Shown: positions 1 to 8,908 of the stretch, piece after piece
How the letters are laid out: each line of letters starts with the position of its first letter
Position numbering within the stretch: position 1 is the first letter of the stretch
Assembly: GCA_947453205.1 (NCBI GenBank)
Contig: CANGFT010000001.1
Location: 124,001 to 188,000 of the forward strand
Direction of reading: 5' to 3'
DNA from: Beijerinckiaceae bacterium
Lineage (GTDB): Bacteria > Pseudomonadota > Alphaproteobacteria > Rhizobiales > Beijerinckiaceae
Length of the DNA stretch: 64,000 bases
Notes under the pieces: generated by a model
Seen by the model: the letters and a program-made list of their open reading frames with translations, nothing else
Told to the model about the DNA's origin: nothing
Databases searched by the model: none
Made by a program: the position numbers and the translations under genes

Positions 1-548
1 AGATGAACGGCTTGAGCCTTCTCACCAATGGCTATGTGGGCTGGACGCCGGGCAAGGAATGGCAGGTCAAGGGCACGGGCGACTTCAACGCCGATGGGAA
101 GAGCGACATTCTCCTGCAGAACAGCGTCGATGGCTCCTGCTACGTCTGGGGGATGGATGGATTGAATCTTAAGCCAGATGGCTATGGCTATATCGGCTGG
201 ACGCCGGGCAAAGAATGGCAGGTCAAGGGCACGGGCGACTTCAACGCCGACGGGAAGAGCGACATTCTCCTGCAGAACAGCACGAATGGCGACTGCTATG
301 TCTGGGAAACGAATGGGCCCAATGCCGCTCTGGTCGGGTATGGCTATGTCGGCTGGTCACCCGGCAAGGAATGGGTCGTCAAGGCCACGGGCGACTACAA
401 CGGTGACGGGAAGAGCGACATTCTCCTGCAGAATAGCGTCTATGGCTCCTGCTATGTCTGGGAGTTGGATGGTCTCAATCCCCTGAGCAGCGGGAGCTAC
501 GGCTATGTCGGCTGGACGCCCGGCACTGATTGGCAAGCGACCGCCTGA
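1..548 (+). CDS. FG-GAP/VCBS-type repeat protein, C-terminal part (5' end outside window)
   Basis: The open frame enters from the left edge, so the visible ~181 residues are only the C-terminus. They consist of 52-residue repeats: the block starting GWTPGKEW recurs with DNA period 156, 156 and 159 nt (starting near 39, 195, 351 and 510). Each full unit carries D-x-N-x-D-G-K-S-D, a calcium-binding FG-GAP/VCBS signature, followed by ILLQNS and CYVW. Such repeats form beta-propeller blades or stalks in secreted or surface proteins. Repeats 1 and 2 are almost identical at DNA level, suggesting recent duplication or gene conversion. The export signal and any catalytic domain would lie upstream and cannot be seen. 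The true function is unknown. Confidence 0.75.
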   Translation, partial: MNGLSLLTNGYVGWTPGKEWQVKGTGDFNADGKSDILLQNSVDGSCYVWGMDGLNLKPDGYGYIGWTPGKEWQVKGTGDFNADGKSDILLQNSTNGDCYVWETNGPNAALVGYGYVGWSPGKEWVVKATGDYNGDGKSDILLQNSVYGSCYVWELDGLNPLSSGSYGYVGWTPGTDWQATA

Positions 549-679
549 TCCCTCGTCTGGTCAGTGACCTGCGGCGCGGGGCCGTCATCAGCCTCCGCGC
601 TACTCGCGACAGGGGGCTGGCGCGTCCGCGATCTCGCCGCTAATCTGGTCATCCAGAACAAACGGGGGGAGGGGACGTC

Positions 680-1465
680 ATGGCGACGGCGCCAGTTTCC
701 ATTCAACGCAAGATTCACGACGCGCCCATGAGCGAGGCGGAACGCAAGATGCGCGTCGACCTCGCCGCCTGCTATCGGCTCATCGCCCTCAATGGCATGG
801 ATGACCTGCTCGCGACCCATATTTCCGCCCGCGTGCCGGGGCCTGACGAGCATTTCCTCATCAATCCCTATGGGCTGCTTTTCTGCCAGGTGACGGCGTC
901 GAACCTCATCAAGGTCGATCTGCAGGGCAATATCGTCTCGCGGTCGGACTATGGCATAAACCCCGCAGGCTTCGTCATTCATTCGGCCATCCATGGGGCG
1001 CGGCCGGATGTGGTCTGCATCATCCATACCCATACGGTCGCGGGCATGGCGGTGGCCTGTCTGGAGGAGGGGCTGCTGCCGCTGTCGCAGAAGTCCCTGC
1101 GCTTCTACAACCGCATCGCCTATCACGACTATGAGGGCAAATCGGACGACCTCGACGAGCGCTCGCGCCTCGTGCGCGACATCGGCGCCAAGAACGCCCT
1201 GATCCTGCGCAACCATGGCCTGTTGACCTGCGGCGCCACCATCGGCCGCGCCTATCACGCCATGCTCAATCTCGAGAAGAGCTGCAAGATCCAGCTTGAG
1301 GCCATGCAGAGCGGCGGCAAGCTGATCCAGCTCTCGCCCGCCGTGCAGGAGCACGCAGCGCGTCAGCATGACCGTGATGATGTGCCGGGGCAGGGCGGAC
1401 GGCCCGACATGTGGCCCGCCCTGCTGATGATGCTCGACAAGATCGACCCGAGCTATCGGGACTGA
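680..1465 (+). CDS. class II aldolase/adducin family protein
   Basis: 261 residues with the class II aldolase fold: a central IHTHT metal-ligand motif (about residues 115-119) and NHGLL near residue 178, which together provide the zinc-binding histidines. The family includes fuculose-1-phosphate aldolase, ribulose-phosphate epimerases and aromatic-acid decarboxylases, and the substrate cannot be assigned from sequence. A purine-rich GGGGGGAGGGG stretch just before ATG 680 is a good ribosome site. It is followed within 30 nt by a YciI-like gene and an alpha/beta hydrolase on the same strand, so a small catabolic operon is likely. Confidence 0.8.
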   Translation: MATAPVSIQRKIHDAPMSEAERKMRVDLAACYRLIALNGMDDLLATHISARVPGPDEHFLINPYGLLFCQVTASNLIKVDLQGNIVSRSDYGINPAGFVIHSAIHGARPDVVCIIHTHTVAGMAVACLEEGLLPLSQKSLRFYNRIAYHDYEGKSDDLDERSRLVRDIGAKNALILRNHGLLTCGATIGRAYHAMLNLEKSCKIQLEAMQSGGKLIQLSPAVQEHAARQHDRDDVPGQGGRPDMWPALLMMLDKIDPSYRD

Positions 1466-1492
1466 CGGACTGAAACTCCGGGGGAGGATGAC

Positions 1493-1813
1493 ATGGCCGA
1501 CGCGCGCCGCATGGATCAGCTATTTGTGATTTTATACCGTTTGAACGAGAACCCGCCGACGCTGCCTGCGTCCGATGCGGAAATGATGGAGCGGCACAAG
1601 GCCTTCCTGCAGGGCCTTCTGGACCGCAAGCTCATGTTCGGCTCTGGCGCCACGAAGGACGAGCAGGGCGTGCGCCACGCGGCGGGGCTCATCATCGTGC
1701 GCACCAGGACCCTGGCGGAGGCGCAGGCCCTCGCCCTTGAGGAGCCCTTCTGCAAGGCCGGGCAGCGACGGGCGGAGGTCATTCCCTGGCAGCGCAGCTG
1801 GTTCGAGGACTGA
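1493..1813 (+). CDS. YciI-like protein
   Basis: 106 residues, typical of the YciI/DGPF ferredoxin-like small domain: an N-terminal hydrophobic strand (FVILYRL), a helix with ERHKAFL containing the conserved histidine, and a C-terminal AEAQALALEEPF segment. Members are small dimeric proteins, sometimes dehalogenase- or muconolactone-isomerase-like, but most have no known activity. It sits between the class II aldolase and an alpha/beta hydrolase, with 27 nt and 5 nt gaps, so co-transcription is likely. Its role in the putative pathway is unknown. Confidence 0.7.
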   Translation: MADARRMDQLFVILYRLNENPPTLPASDAEMMERHKAFLQGLLDRKLMFGSGATKDEQGVRHAAGLIIVRTRTLAEAQALALEEPFCKAGQRRAEVIPWQRSWFED

Positions 1814-1818
1814 CGCGC

Positions 1819-2625
1819 ATGCCCGTCAGCGCCGCAAACGGCCTCGACATTCATTACACCGTCACAGGCTCCGGCCCGCCTCTGGTGATGGTCCATGCGC
1901 TGCCTTTTGATCGGCGGCTCTGGGATCTCCAGATTGCGGCTTTTGCGGATCGCTTCACCTGCATCGCCATGGATCTGCGGGGATGGGGCGCCTCGGCCAA
2001 GCCTCATGACCCCTTCACCCTGCGCGACATGGGTGATGACGTCATGGGGGTGCTGCGCGATCTCGGGGTCACGCAGGGCGCCGTCGTCATGGGTTGCAGC
2101 ATCGGCTCCAAGATCGCCTTGATGCTCGCCTGCGATCACCCGGATGTGTTCTGCGCCACGATCCTCATCGGGGGGCAATCAGGACCGCAGAACCAGTTCG
2201 ACCATCGCATCGCCGCCTATCGCGCCCATGCGGCTGCGGGAACCCTGAGCGGTTATCATCTTGGCCATCTGCGCCATGGGGTGACGCAGGGCTGGGCGGA
2301 TTCGCAGGCGGGGCGCGCCTTCCTTCAGAGGTTCGTGGACGATGCTTCCCTCGACCCCGAATGCATCGCCCAGGTCTTCGGCGCGCTCACGGTGTCAGAC
2401 CTCACGCCGCGGCTCGGCGCCTACAAGACCCCAACGCTCATCGTCAATGGCGAGCATGACAGCGCGCTGGCGGGGGGCACGCGCACGGCAGGGCTCATCG
2501 CCCATGCGCAGCATGTCATCATGCCCGGCGCCGGCCATTGCTGCTTCGTGGAGAACCCGGCCTCGTTCAACGACACCGTCTCGGCTTTCCTTGGCCAGCA
2601 CGGCTTCATGCCGCGCCCGGCCTGA
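1819..2625 (+). CDS. alpha/beta hydrolase (enol-lactonase-like)
   Basis: 268 residues with a complete alpha/beta-hydrolase core. The nucleophile elbow is GCSIG in the context VVMGCSIGSK (about residue 95), an acid follows in VNGEHD (about residue 215), and the catalytic histidine is in GAGHCC near residue 240. Order and spacing resemble 3-oxoadipate enol-lactonases and related C-C or ester hydrolases, but the substrate is not determined. There is no signal peptide. The gene starts 5 nt after the YciI-like gene and ends tail to tail against a reverse-strand binding protein with no gap. Confidence 0.75.
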   Translation: MPVSAANGLDIHYTVTGSGPPLVMVHALPFDRRLWDLQIAAFADRFTCIAMDLRGWGASAKPHDPFTLRDMGDDVMGVLRDLGVTQGAVVMGCSIGSKIALMLACDHPDVFCATILIGGQSGPQNQFDHRIAAYRAHAAAGTLSGYHLGHLRHGVTQGWADSQAGRAFLQRFVDDASLDPECIAQVFGALTVSDLTPRLGAYKTPTLIVNGEHDSALAGGTRTAGLIAHAQHVIMPGAGHCCFVENPASFNDTVSAFLGQHGFMPRPA

Positions 2626-3645
2626 TCATTTCTTCTCGGAGCTCGCCAGCAATTCAGCCGCGCGCTTGATGAGCGCGGGCTCGGCCTTGTAGTTGCGTTC
2701 GAGCGAGGCCTTCATCTCTTCGCCCGTCAGGGGATCGACCTCCATCATTCCCTTGCGGGCGTCCTCGAGGAAGTCGGGATCCTTCATCGTCGCGTCAAAG
2801 CCGCGCCGCACGGCCTGAACCATGTTCGCTGGCGTGCCCGGCGGCATGACGAAGGGCCTGCCCATGTCCTCGGAGAAGGAGATGAGGTCCACGACCTTCT
2901 TGTCGGTTTCGCTCTTCACCAGATCGATCAGCAGGGGCGTGCCGGGCAGTTCGAAATGGGCTTTCGACCCCGTCTGAACCAGCACATTAAGGCGCTTGTT
3001 CTGGATCCAGTCGGGGTTGGAGGCTTTCAGGGTCGACCAGGACAGGCCGCAGATGCCGTCCGTCTCCCCGCGCTCCACGGCGAGCCGCGCCTCGTTGGTC
3101 GCATAGCCCAGCACGACCTTGATCTTCGTGCCGATGAGGGCGTTGAGCACCAGCCCCATGGTCGCCGAAAAGCCTGTCGCCCCGGTCGAGGACACCGTCA
3201 GATTCTGGCCGATGGCCTGATCGATGGTCTTGATCGGATTCGTGTGCCAGGTGACGCAGATGTTCTGCTGCTTGCCGATGGAGCCGATCCATTCGAATTT
3301 CAGCGGATCGAACTGCACCGCCGGATTGCCAAAAAGCGGTTCGGGGATGAGCGCGTTATAGGTCGCGAGCAGCACGCTGCCGTCTTTCGGCGCGACCGAA
3401 TAGGCCCAGTTGGTGGCGAGCATGCCAGCGGCGCCCGGCATGTTCTGCAGCACGATGGCGGGACGCCCGGCGACATATTTGTCGAGATGGCGGGCCAGCA
3501 GACGCGCGTAGGCGTCGTAGCCCCCGCCGACGCCTGCGCTGATGACGATCCGCAACTGCTGGCCCTTGTAGGGGCCCTCGCCAGTCTGCGCGAGGGCGGG
3601 CGTGACCAGCGCGAGGGCGAGCGCCGTGCTGCAAAGTCTGAACAT
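2626..3645 (-). CDS. tripartite tricarboxylate transporter substrate-binding protein (Bug/TctC family)
   Basis: 339 residues when started at MFRLCST, which has a strong GGGAGG ribosome site a few bases upstream; the frame stays open a further 14 codons. The N-terminus is a classic Sec signal peptide ending ALA-QTG. The mature protein has the Bug-family pattern: QLRIVISAGVGGGYD, NMPGAAGM and VVLGY. Such periplasmic proteins bind carboxylates and amides for a TctAB permease. No TctA or TctB is present in this window, so the partner must be elsewhere or the protein may act as a sensor component. A homologous binding protein lies at 6741-7841. Confidence 0.85.
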   Translation of the reverse strand: MFRLCSTALALALVTPALAQTGEGPYKGQQLRIVISAGVGGGYDAYARLLARHLDKYVAGRPAIVLQNMPGAAGMLATNWAYSVAPKDGSVLLATYNALIPEPLFGNPAVQFDPLKFEWIGSIGKQQNICVTWHTNPIKTIDQAIGQNLTVSSTGATGFSATMGLVLNALIGTKIKVVLGYATNEARLAVERGETDGICGLSWSTLKASNPDWIQNKRLNVLVQTGSKAHFELPGTPLLIDLVKSETDKKVVDLISFSEDMGRPFVMPPGTPANMVQAVRRGFDATMKDPDFLEDARKGMMEVDPLTGEEMKASLERNYKAEPALIKRAAELLASSEKK

Positions 3646-3819
3646 GGGTTCCCTCCCGGGGACGTCCTTATGATGGCTGGCTGGCACTATAGCCGGGCCT
3701 GTCCGCCGGTGTCACCCGCGCTGACGCGCGCCGTCATTTTTAGCTTGGCGGCGCCCGCCTATGCGTTAGACTGCCTGCATGAACGCGGGCGTCAAGACCC
3801 GCTGCACCGGGAGGCCTTC

Positions 3820-4863
3820 ATGGATCACAAGCGGATCGTGCGCGTCGCGTCGTTCGGCGCCTGTCTCATGGCGAGCGTGCTGGCGGGATCGACGTCCCGC
3901 GCGGCCGATCAGGCGTTGATCGACGCAGCAAGGAAAGAAGGAACCCTCACCTGGTATACGACGCTCATCGTCGACCAGTTCGTGCGCCCCGCCGCCGCCG
4001 CTTTCGAGAAGGCCTATGGCGTCAAGGTCAATTATGTCCGCGCCGACCATAACGACGTCACCCTGCGCATCCTCAACGAGGGCAAGGCGGGACGCATGCA
4101 GGCGGATCTTTTCGATGGTTTCTCGCAGGTGGTCACGCTCGACAGGGAGGGCATGGTGCTGCATTGGTCGCCGGATGCGGCCAAGCGCTTTCCCAAACAT
4201 CTGTCGGACCCCGACGGGCGCTGGATCGCGGCCAATCTTTATGTGCTGACGCCCGGCTTCAACACCGACCTCGTGTCCAAGGGAACCGAGCCCAGAACCT
4301 TCGAGGATCTGCTCAACCCCAAGTGGAAGGGCAAGATGGCCTGGAGCAGCAATGTCTCCGCTTCGGGGTCCGCCGGATTCATCGGCACGGTCCTCACCCA
4401 TATGGGCGAAGACAAGGGCATGGACTATCTGAAGAAGCTGGCGGGGCAGAACATGACGGGCCTGCGCGTCTCCGCGCGTCAGTTGCTCGATCAGGTGATC
4501 GCAGGCGAATATGCCATCGGCCTCCAGATCTTCAATTATCATCCCGGCATCAGCGCCGCCAAAGGCGCGCATGTGGACTGGATCAAGATGGAGCCCGCGC
4601 TCGCCGCCCTTGGGGTCATGTCCATCACCAGGCCCGCGCCGCATGAAAACGCTGCGAAGCTGTTTCTCGATTTCCTGACCTCGCCCGAGGGTCAGCGCCT
4701 GTTCCGCGACGCCGATTACATGCCCGTCGATCCCGAAGTGCCCCCGCGCGATCCCTCGATCCGGCCGGACGGGAACACGTTCAAGGCGATTTACATGACC
4801 CCTAACGAGATCGACAGTCAGGTGCCAAAATGGGCCAAGGTCTACGAGACGTTTTTCAAATGA
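3820..4863 (+). CDS. extracellular solute-binding protein of an ABC transporter (iron/putrescine-like)
   Basis: 347 residues from ATG 3820 (GGGAGG 8-13 nt upstream). The first 30 residues form a signal peptide (hydrophobic FGACLMASVLAG, cleavage near SRAA-DQ). The mature protein begins ALIDAARKEGTLTWYT, a hallmark of type 2 periplasmic binding proteins related to Fe(III)- and polyamine-binding proteins, and has NPKWKGKMAW in the middle and a C-terminal FLDFLTSPEGQ segment. No permease or ATPase gene is adjacent. The stop codon overlaps the next start (ATGA), so it is translationally coupled to the following alpha/beta hydrolase. Confidence 0.8.
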   Translation: MDHKRIVRVASFGACLMASVLAGSTSRAADQALIDAARKEGTLTWYTTLIVDQFVRPAAAAFEKAYGVKVNYVRADHNDVTLRILNEGKAGRMQADLFDGFSQVVTLDREGMVLHWSPDAAKRFPKHLSDPDGRWIAANLYVLTPGFNTDLVSKGTEPRTFEDLLNPKWKGKMAWSSNVSASGSAGFIGTVLTHMGEDKGMDYLKKLAGQNMTGLRVSARQLLDQVIAGEYAIGLQIFNYHPGISAAKGAHVDWIKMEPALAALGVMSITRPAPHENAAKLFLDFLTSPEGQRLFRDADYMPVDPEVPPRDPSIRPDGNTFKAIYMTPNEIDSQVPKWAKVYETFFK

Positions 4864-5780
4864 GCGCCATCACGCGCCGGTCCACTTTGCTGATGGGCGT
4901 TGCTGCGGCCCTCGTCGCTGAGGCGGGGGCGCAGGCTCAGGCGCAAGCGCAGGCGCCGATCGTCGATCCCTTCGTCCCCGTGCCCATTCCCCCGCCCATG
5001 GCGGCGAAGGAGGGGCTGATCGAACTGCCGTCCGGCAAGGTCTTCGTGCGCGATACGGGCGGGCAGGGGCCTGCCGTCATCCTCATGCATCCCGCCACCG
5101 GCAGCGCGCTCATCTGGGCCTATCAGGAGGCGGCCTTCGTGGCTGCGGGCCATCGTGTCATCGCCTGGTCGCGGCGGGGCCATTATGGGTCGGATCCCGT
5201 CGACAAGGCCAATCCCGGCTCCTATACGCGCGACATCGACGATCTCGCCAATGCGCTGGGAGTTTCGCAGTTCAGCCTCGTGGCTTCGGCGGCGGGCTGC
5301 ACGATTTCGCTCGACTACGCCATGTCCTTCCCTGCGCGTCTGCGCAAGCTGGTTCTGTCAGCGGGCTCGCTCGGAAATATCGAGGAGGCGGAGATCAGGA
5401 ACGCCACCGAAGGCTCGCGCCTGAAAGGCTTCGACGACCTGCCCGCCGATTTCCGGGAGCTGAGCCCGGCCTATCGTTCCGCCAATCCCGCAGGGGCGAA
5501 GGCCTGGGTTGAACTTGAACATAAGGCGCTGTCGGGCAATCGGCAGGGGCCGAAACTGCTGAACGCCTTCAACTGGACGACGCTGGGCCAGATGCAGAGG
5601 CCGACGCTGCTGCTTTATGGCGGCGCGGACCTCGCCGCGCCCACGACCATCGGGCGCATCGTGGCGCGCCGTCTGCCCAATCGCGAATTCGTCGTCGCGC
5701 CTGAGGCCGGCCATTCCATCTACTGGGAACAGCCGGCGTTCTTCAACCGGACGGTGCTGGACTTTCTCGCGAGGGCCTGA
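4860..5780 (+). CDS. exported alpha/beta hydrolase-fold protein lacking the usual nucleophile serine
   Basis: 306 residues from the ATG that overlaps the upstream stop (ATGA). The N-terminus has TRRSTLL followed by a hydrophobic stretch and a QAQAQAQAQ run, suggesting Tat or Sec export. The fold is alpha/beta hydrolase: oxyanion-loop region LMHPATGSA, acid-loop LLLYGGADLA and histidine loop PEAGHSIYW. The nucleophile elbow reads LVASAAGC, so the position that normally holds Ser in G-x-S-x-G is Ala. Either a neighbouring Ser (two residues earlier) substitutes or the protein is not a classical hydrolase. It is coupled to the binding-protein gene in front. Confidence 0.7.
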   Translation: MSAITRRSTLLMGVAAALVAEAGAQAQAQAQAPIVDPFVPVPIPPPMAAKEGLIELPSGKVFVRDTGGQGPAVILMHPATGSALIWAYQEAAFVAAGHRVIAWSRRGHYGSDPVDKANPGSYTRDIDDLANALGVSQFSLVASAAGCTISLDYAMSFPARLRKLVLSAGSLGNIEEAEIRNATEGSRLKGFDDLPADFRELSPAYRSANPAGAKAWVELEHKALSGNRQGPKLLNAFNWTTLGQMQRPTLLLYGGADLAAPTTIGRIVARRLPNREFVVAPEAGHSIYWEQPAFFNRTVLDFLARA

Positions 5781-5783
5781 ACC

Positions 5784-6722
5784 TCAGGTCATAGGCCAAT
5801 CCAGCCGCTCGAGAATCGAGCGGCCCATGACCCAGTCGAGATCCTCCTGCGACATGAATTTCAGCTCTTCGGTGAAATGGGTGACCCGCTGGCGATAGCT
5901 CGCCTTTGCGAAGGAGTTGGTGACATCCGTGCCCCAATGGCAGCGGCGTGGCCCAAAGGCTTCGAAGAGGCGCTGGATATGCGGGTTCACGTCGTTGAAG
6001 GGATAGGCTTCCTTCGAGAACAGCGGCGCGGCGGAGAGCTTCACGGACACATTGGGATATTTCGCCAGGGCCGCCGTCGCTGCGATGGCCTCCGGGAGCT
6101 GGTTCTTGGCGACGGCGTCGGAGGAGACGCCCATGTGATCGACGATCAGCCGTAATTGCGGATGGCGTTCGGCGATGGGCCCGAACAGCGCCGTCTGCCC
6201 CGTGGTGAGGAACATCACGGGCAGGCCCGCCTTTTCCGCCGCAGGCCAGAACCAGTCGGCTGATCCATCGGTCATCCATGGGGCTTCGACGGCGCCGATG
6301 TTGAGGCGCACGCCAAGCACGGCGGGCTGCTGGCGCCATCCCGGCAGCCGCTTGGCCTCGTTGGGATCATTGAGCTGGATTCGGCCCATGGTGGCGAAGC
6401 GGCCGGGATAGCGGCGCGCCGCTTCCTGACCATAGTCGACCCTCATGCCCTCCAGCGTCGGCGGCACGATGATGAGACGATCAACGCCGCCTTCATCGAG
6501 CAGAGGCAGCACCCGCTCGATGGTCATGGGCTCGGGCAGCTGGGGGCGCGCATCCGCCGCCCAGGGGCGATCCGGCGTGTTCGCCTTCCAGAGATGGATC
6601 TGGGAATCGACGATGATGCGCTTTTTGGGCGCGGCGGGCGCTTGCGCGAAGGCTTCCCCGGCCAGCGGAAAAGCGAGGCCTGCGCTGATGGATGAGCGCA
6701 GAAAATGGCGACGTGTCAGCAT
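5784..6722 (-). CDS. Tat-exported amidohydrolase (amidohydrolase_2 type)
   Basis: 312 residues. The N-terminus MLTRRHFLRSS followed by a hydrophobic segment and AFA-QAP is a twin-arginine signal. The mature part begins IIVDSQIHLW, where the family normally has the D-x-H-x-H metal site; here the second metal residue is Trp. VDHMGV, HWGTDV and an N-terminal beta-alpha barrel layout fit the PF04909 family (2-pyrone-4,6-dicarboxylate hydrolase, decarboxylases). AAGGGAG precedes the ATG. It lies 18 nt upstream of a TctC-type protein on the same strand, but that gene would be transcribed first. Confidence 0.75.
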   Translation of the reverse strand: MLTRRHFLRSSISAGLAFPLAGEAFAQAPAAPKKRIIVDSQIHLWKANTPDRPWAADARPQLPEPMTIERVLPLLDEGGVDRLIIVPPTLEGMRVDYGQEAARRYPGRFATMGRIQLNDPNEAKRLPGWRQQPAVLGVRLNIGAVEAPWMTDGSADWFWPAAEKAGLPVMFLTTGQTALFGPIAERHPQLRLIVDHMGVSSDAVAKNQLPEAIAATAALAKYPNVSVKLSAAPLFSKEAYPFNDVNPHIQRLFEAFGPRRCHWGTDVTNSFAKASYRQRVTHFTEELKFMSQEDLDWVMGRSILERLDWPMT

Positions 6723-6740
6723 ATGCGTTTCTCCCTTGCG

Positions 6741-7841
6741 CTAGTCGCCGCCCTTTTTGGCGCCGCCTGCAATCTCCTGCGTATCCTGTTTCTTCGGCTG
6801 GATGGCCTCGCGCACCTGCGCCTTGAGGTCGGCGGGCGCTTCGATCAGCTCCCTGATGATGCCGGCGAGCTGGGCGCCCGTCATGGGGCTGATCTCCGCC
6901 CGCTCCTTCTCGGCCTCCCGCATGAAGGCCGGGTCTTTGAGGGTGGCGTCGAAGGCGCGGCGCAGGGCCTCGACGCGCTCTGCGGGCACGCCTGGCGTCG
7001 TCGCTATGGGGCGGCCCACGGCGACGGCCTTCGACATGAAATCGAGGATCGGCTGGTCCTTCGGCGATAGTCCCATGTCGCGCAGCAGCGGCACATGGGG
7101 CAGTGCGGGGTCTTTCTGCAAACCGACCTGAATCAGCGGCGTGATGAGCTTGTCGGTCACGAAATGGGGCGAGACGGAATAATAGCTCGCCCAGGTGTTC
7201 GTGCCGCGCCCCTCGACCTCGCCGCGCTGCATGGCCATGTCGACGTCGTGGCCATCGGGGTAGCCGAAGACGATCTTCAGCTTCGCGCCGAGCACGTTGT
7301 TGTAGAAGGCGGTGAGTTGCTGGGAGATGGAGCCTGCCTGCGTGGTGCCGATGGTCGTGACGCGCTTGCGGGCGTCCTCGAAGCTCCGGGTGGGCGAGGT
7401 GTGCCAGACCGCGAGGACCTGGTTTGAGTCGCTCATATTGCCGACCCAGTTGAACTCCCGGAGATCGGCCTGAAACGAGGGATTGAGCCCGAGAGCCTGA
7501 TCGACCGCGAGCCCCTGGCTGACGATGGCGAGCACGGTTCCATCGCGCGCCGCCGCCTTGGCCACGAAATTCGCCGCGACGATGCCGCCGCCGCCGGGCA
7601 TATTGACGGGCATGACTCTGGGATTGCCGGGTATGTTGCGGCCGATATGGCGAGCCAGAAGCCGCGCGTAGGAATCATAACCGCCGCCGCCCGCCTGCGA
7701 GCGGATCACCATCTGCATGGTCTTGCCGCGATAGAAGTCCTCGATCGGGTCCGCGGAGGCTGGAAGCGCGCTCGTGACGGCGCAGAGCCCGAGCGCCGCG
7801 CCCATGGCCGCTGATCTCAAACGCCCCGTCGATATGGACAT
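6741..7841 (-). CDS. tripartite tricarboxylate transporter substrate-binding protein (Bug/TctC family), second copy
   Basis: 366 residues from MSISTGRL, with GGGGGAAG just upstream. A signal peptide (GAALGLCAVTSALPASA-DP) is followed by EDFYRGKTMQMVIRSQ, GGGGYDSYARLLARHI and NMPGGGGIVAANF, typical Bug-family strands. The middle part (LKIVFGYPDGHD) and C-terminal tail match the paralogue at 2626-3645 in layout, but the sequences are clearly divergent, so it is not a recent duplicate. It probably forms a unit with the amidohydrolase downstream. No permease subunits are seen here. The frame extends upstream another 140 codons, which is noncoding opposite hemF. Confidence 0.85.
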   Translation of the reverse strand: MSISTGRLRSAAMGAALGLCAVTSALPASADPIEDFYRGKTMQMVIRSQAGGGGYDSYARLLARHIGRNIPGNPRVMPVNMPGGGGIVAANFVAKAAARDGTVLAIVSQGLAVDQALGLNPSFQADLREFNWVGNMSDSNQVLAVWHTSPTRSFEDARKRVTTIGTTQAGSISQQLTAFYNNVLGAKLKIVFGYPDGHDVDMAMQRGEVEGRGTNTWASYYSVSPHFVTDKLITPLIQVGLQKDPALPHVPLLRDMGLSPKDQPILDFMSKAVAVGRPIATTPGVPAERVEALRRAFDATLKDPAFMREAEKERAEISPMTGAQLAGIIRELIEAPADLKAQVREAIQPKKQDTQEIAGGAKKGGD

Positions 7842-7974
7842 CGACTTCCCCCCGCGATGGCCGATGTATCCCGGCTGCCTCTCCAATATGGACGGCTTGC
7901 AGGGAAAAGGGAAGGCTGCGCGCGACGATGGACCCCCGACAGCGCCTTCAGAGGTCGGCGAGCGTCGGAAGCTT

Positions 7975-8880
7975 TCAGGGCCAGCGGACGGTCGGGGGCA
8001 TGGAGGAGAGGATCGAGTCCACATTGCCGCCAGTCTTGAGGCCGAAGATCGTCCCGCGGTCATAGAGCAGGTTGAACTCCACATAACGCCCGCGCTGGAT
8101 CTGCTGCGCCTCCCGCTGCGCGTCTGTCCAGGGCGTCGCCATATTGGCGCGCATGATCTCGTCATAGCTGCGGATGAAGGTCTCGCCGACATCGCGGGTG
8201 AAGGCGAAATCGTCTTCCCAGCCGGAGTTTTCCGGATCGCCTGCGCTGTTGAGATAGTCATAGAAGATGCCGCCGATGCCGCGCGGCTCGTTGCGGTGCT
8301 TCAGGAAGAAATATTCGTCGCACCAGTCCTTGAACTTGCCATAGGGGGCGATAGCCGCATGGCGGTCGCAGGCGCCCTTCATGGCCGCGTGGAAGGCCAC
8401 GGCGTCGGGGTCTTCCTGACGTCGCCGGTCGGTCAGCACAGGCGTCAGGTCGGCGCCGCCGCCAAACCAGGCCTTGGACGTCACCACGAAACGGGTGTTC
8501 ATGTGGATCGTCGGGGCGTTGGGATTCCAGGGATGGGCGATGACCGAAATGCCCGAGGCCCAGAAGCGTGGATCGACATCGGCGCCGGGGATCTGCTTGG
8601 CGAATTCAGGCGCGAAAGTTCCAAAGACCGTGGAGGTATGCACGCCCATCTTTTCAAAGACGCGGCCGTGCAGGATCGCCATGCGGCCGCCGCCGCCGGG
8701 CTCGCCTGTATGGTCCGTGCGCGACCAGGGTGAGATCTCGAACCGTCCGGGCTCGCGGGCCTCATCGGCGAAGGGGCCTTCGCAGTCCCGCTCCAGCCCT
8801 TCCATGGCCGCGATGAGCTTCATCTGCACGCTCTCGAACCAATCGCGCGCGCGTTGTTTTTTGTCAGCGAAATCCGTCAT
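7975..8880 (-). CDS. hemF: oxygen-dependent coproporphyrinogen III oxidase
   Basis: 301 residues, normal length for aerobic HemF, which converts coproporphyrinogen III to protoporphyrinogen IX using O2. Family signatures visible: [43 protein letters not shown] and the C-terminal [17 protein letters not shown]. The start MTDFADKK is chosen because it fits the family and has a purine-rich GAGGGTGAG sequence before it; in-frame codons further upstream run towards hemE. It follows hemE by 28 nt on the same strand, so hemE-hemF is likely one unit divergent from bchI, feeding porphyrin into both heme and bacteriochlorophyll. Confidence 0.93.
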   Translation of the reverse strand: MTDFADKKQRARDWFESVQMKLIAAMEGLERDCEGPFADEAREPGRFEISPWSRTDHTGEPGGGGRMAILHGRVFEKMGVHTSTVFGTFAPEFAKQIPGADVDPRFWASGISVIAHPWNPNAPTIHMNTRFVVTSKAWFGGGADLTPVLTDRRRQEDPDAVAFHAAMKGACDRHAAIAPYGKFKDWCDEYFFLKHRNEPRGIGGIFYDYLNSAGDPENSGWEDDFAFTRDVGETFIRSYDEIMRANMATPWTDAQREAQQIQRGRYVEFNLLYDRGTIFGLKTGGNVDSILSSMPPTVRWP

Positions 8881-8908
8881 CTCACCCTCACGTCCTCTGT
8901 CGCCCGCC

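Noticed and set aside
2956-3819. Long N-terminal extension of the ABC-type binding protein
   Set aside because: It is antisense to a TctC gene and would bury the signal peptide at 3820.
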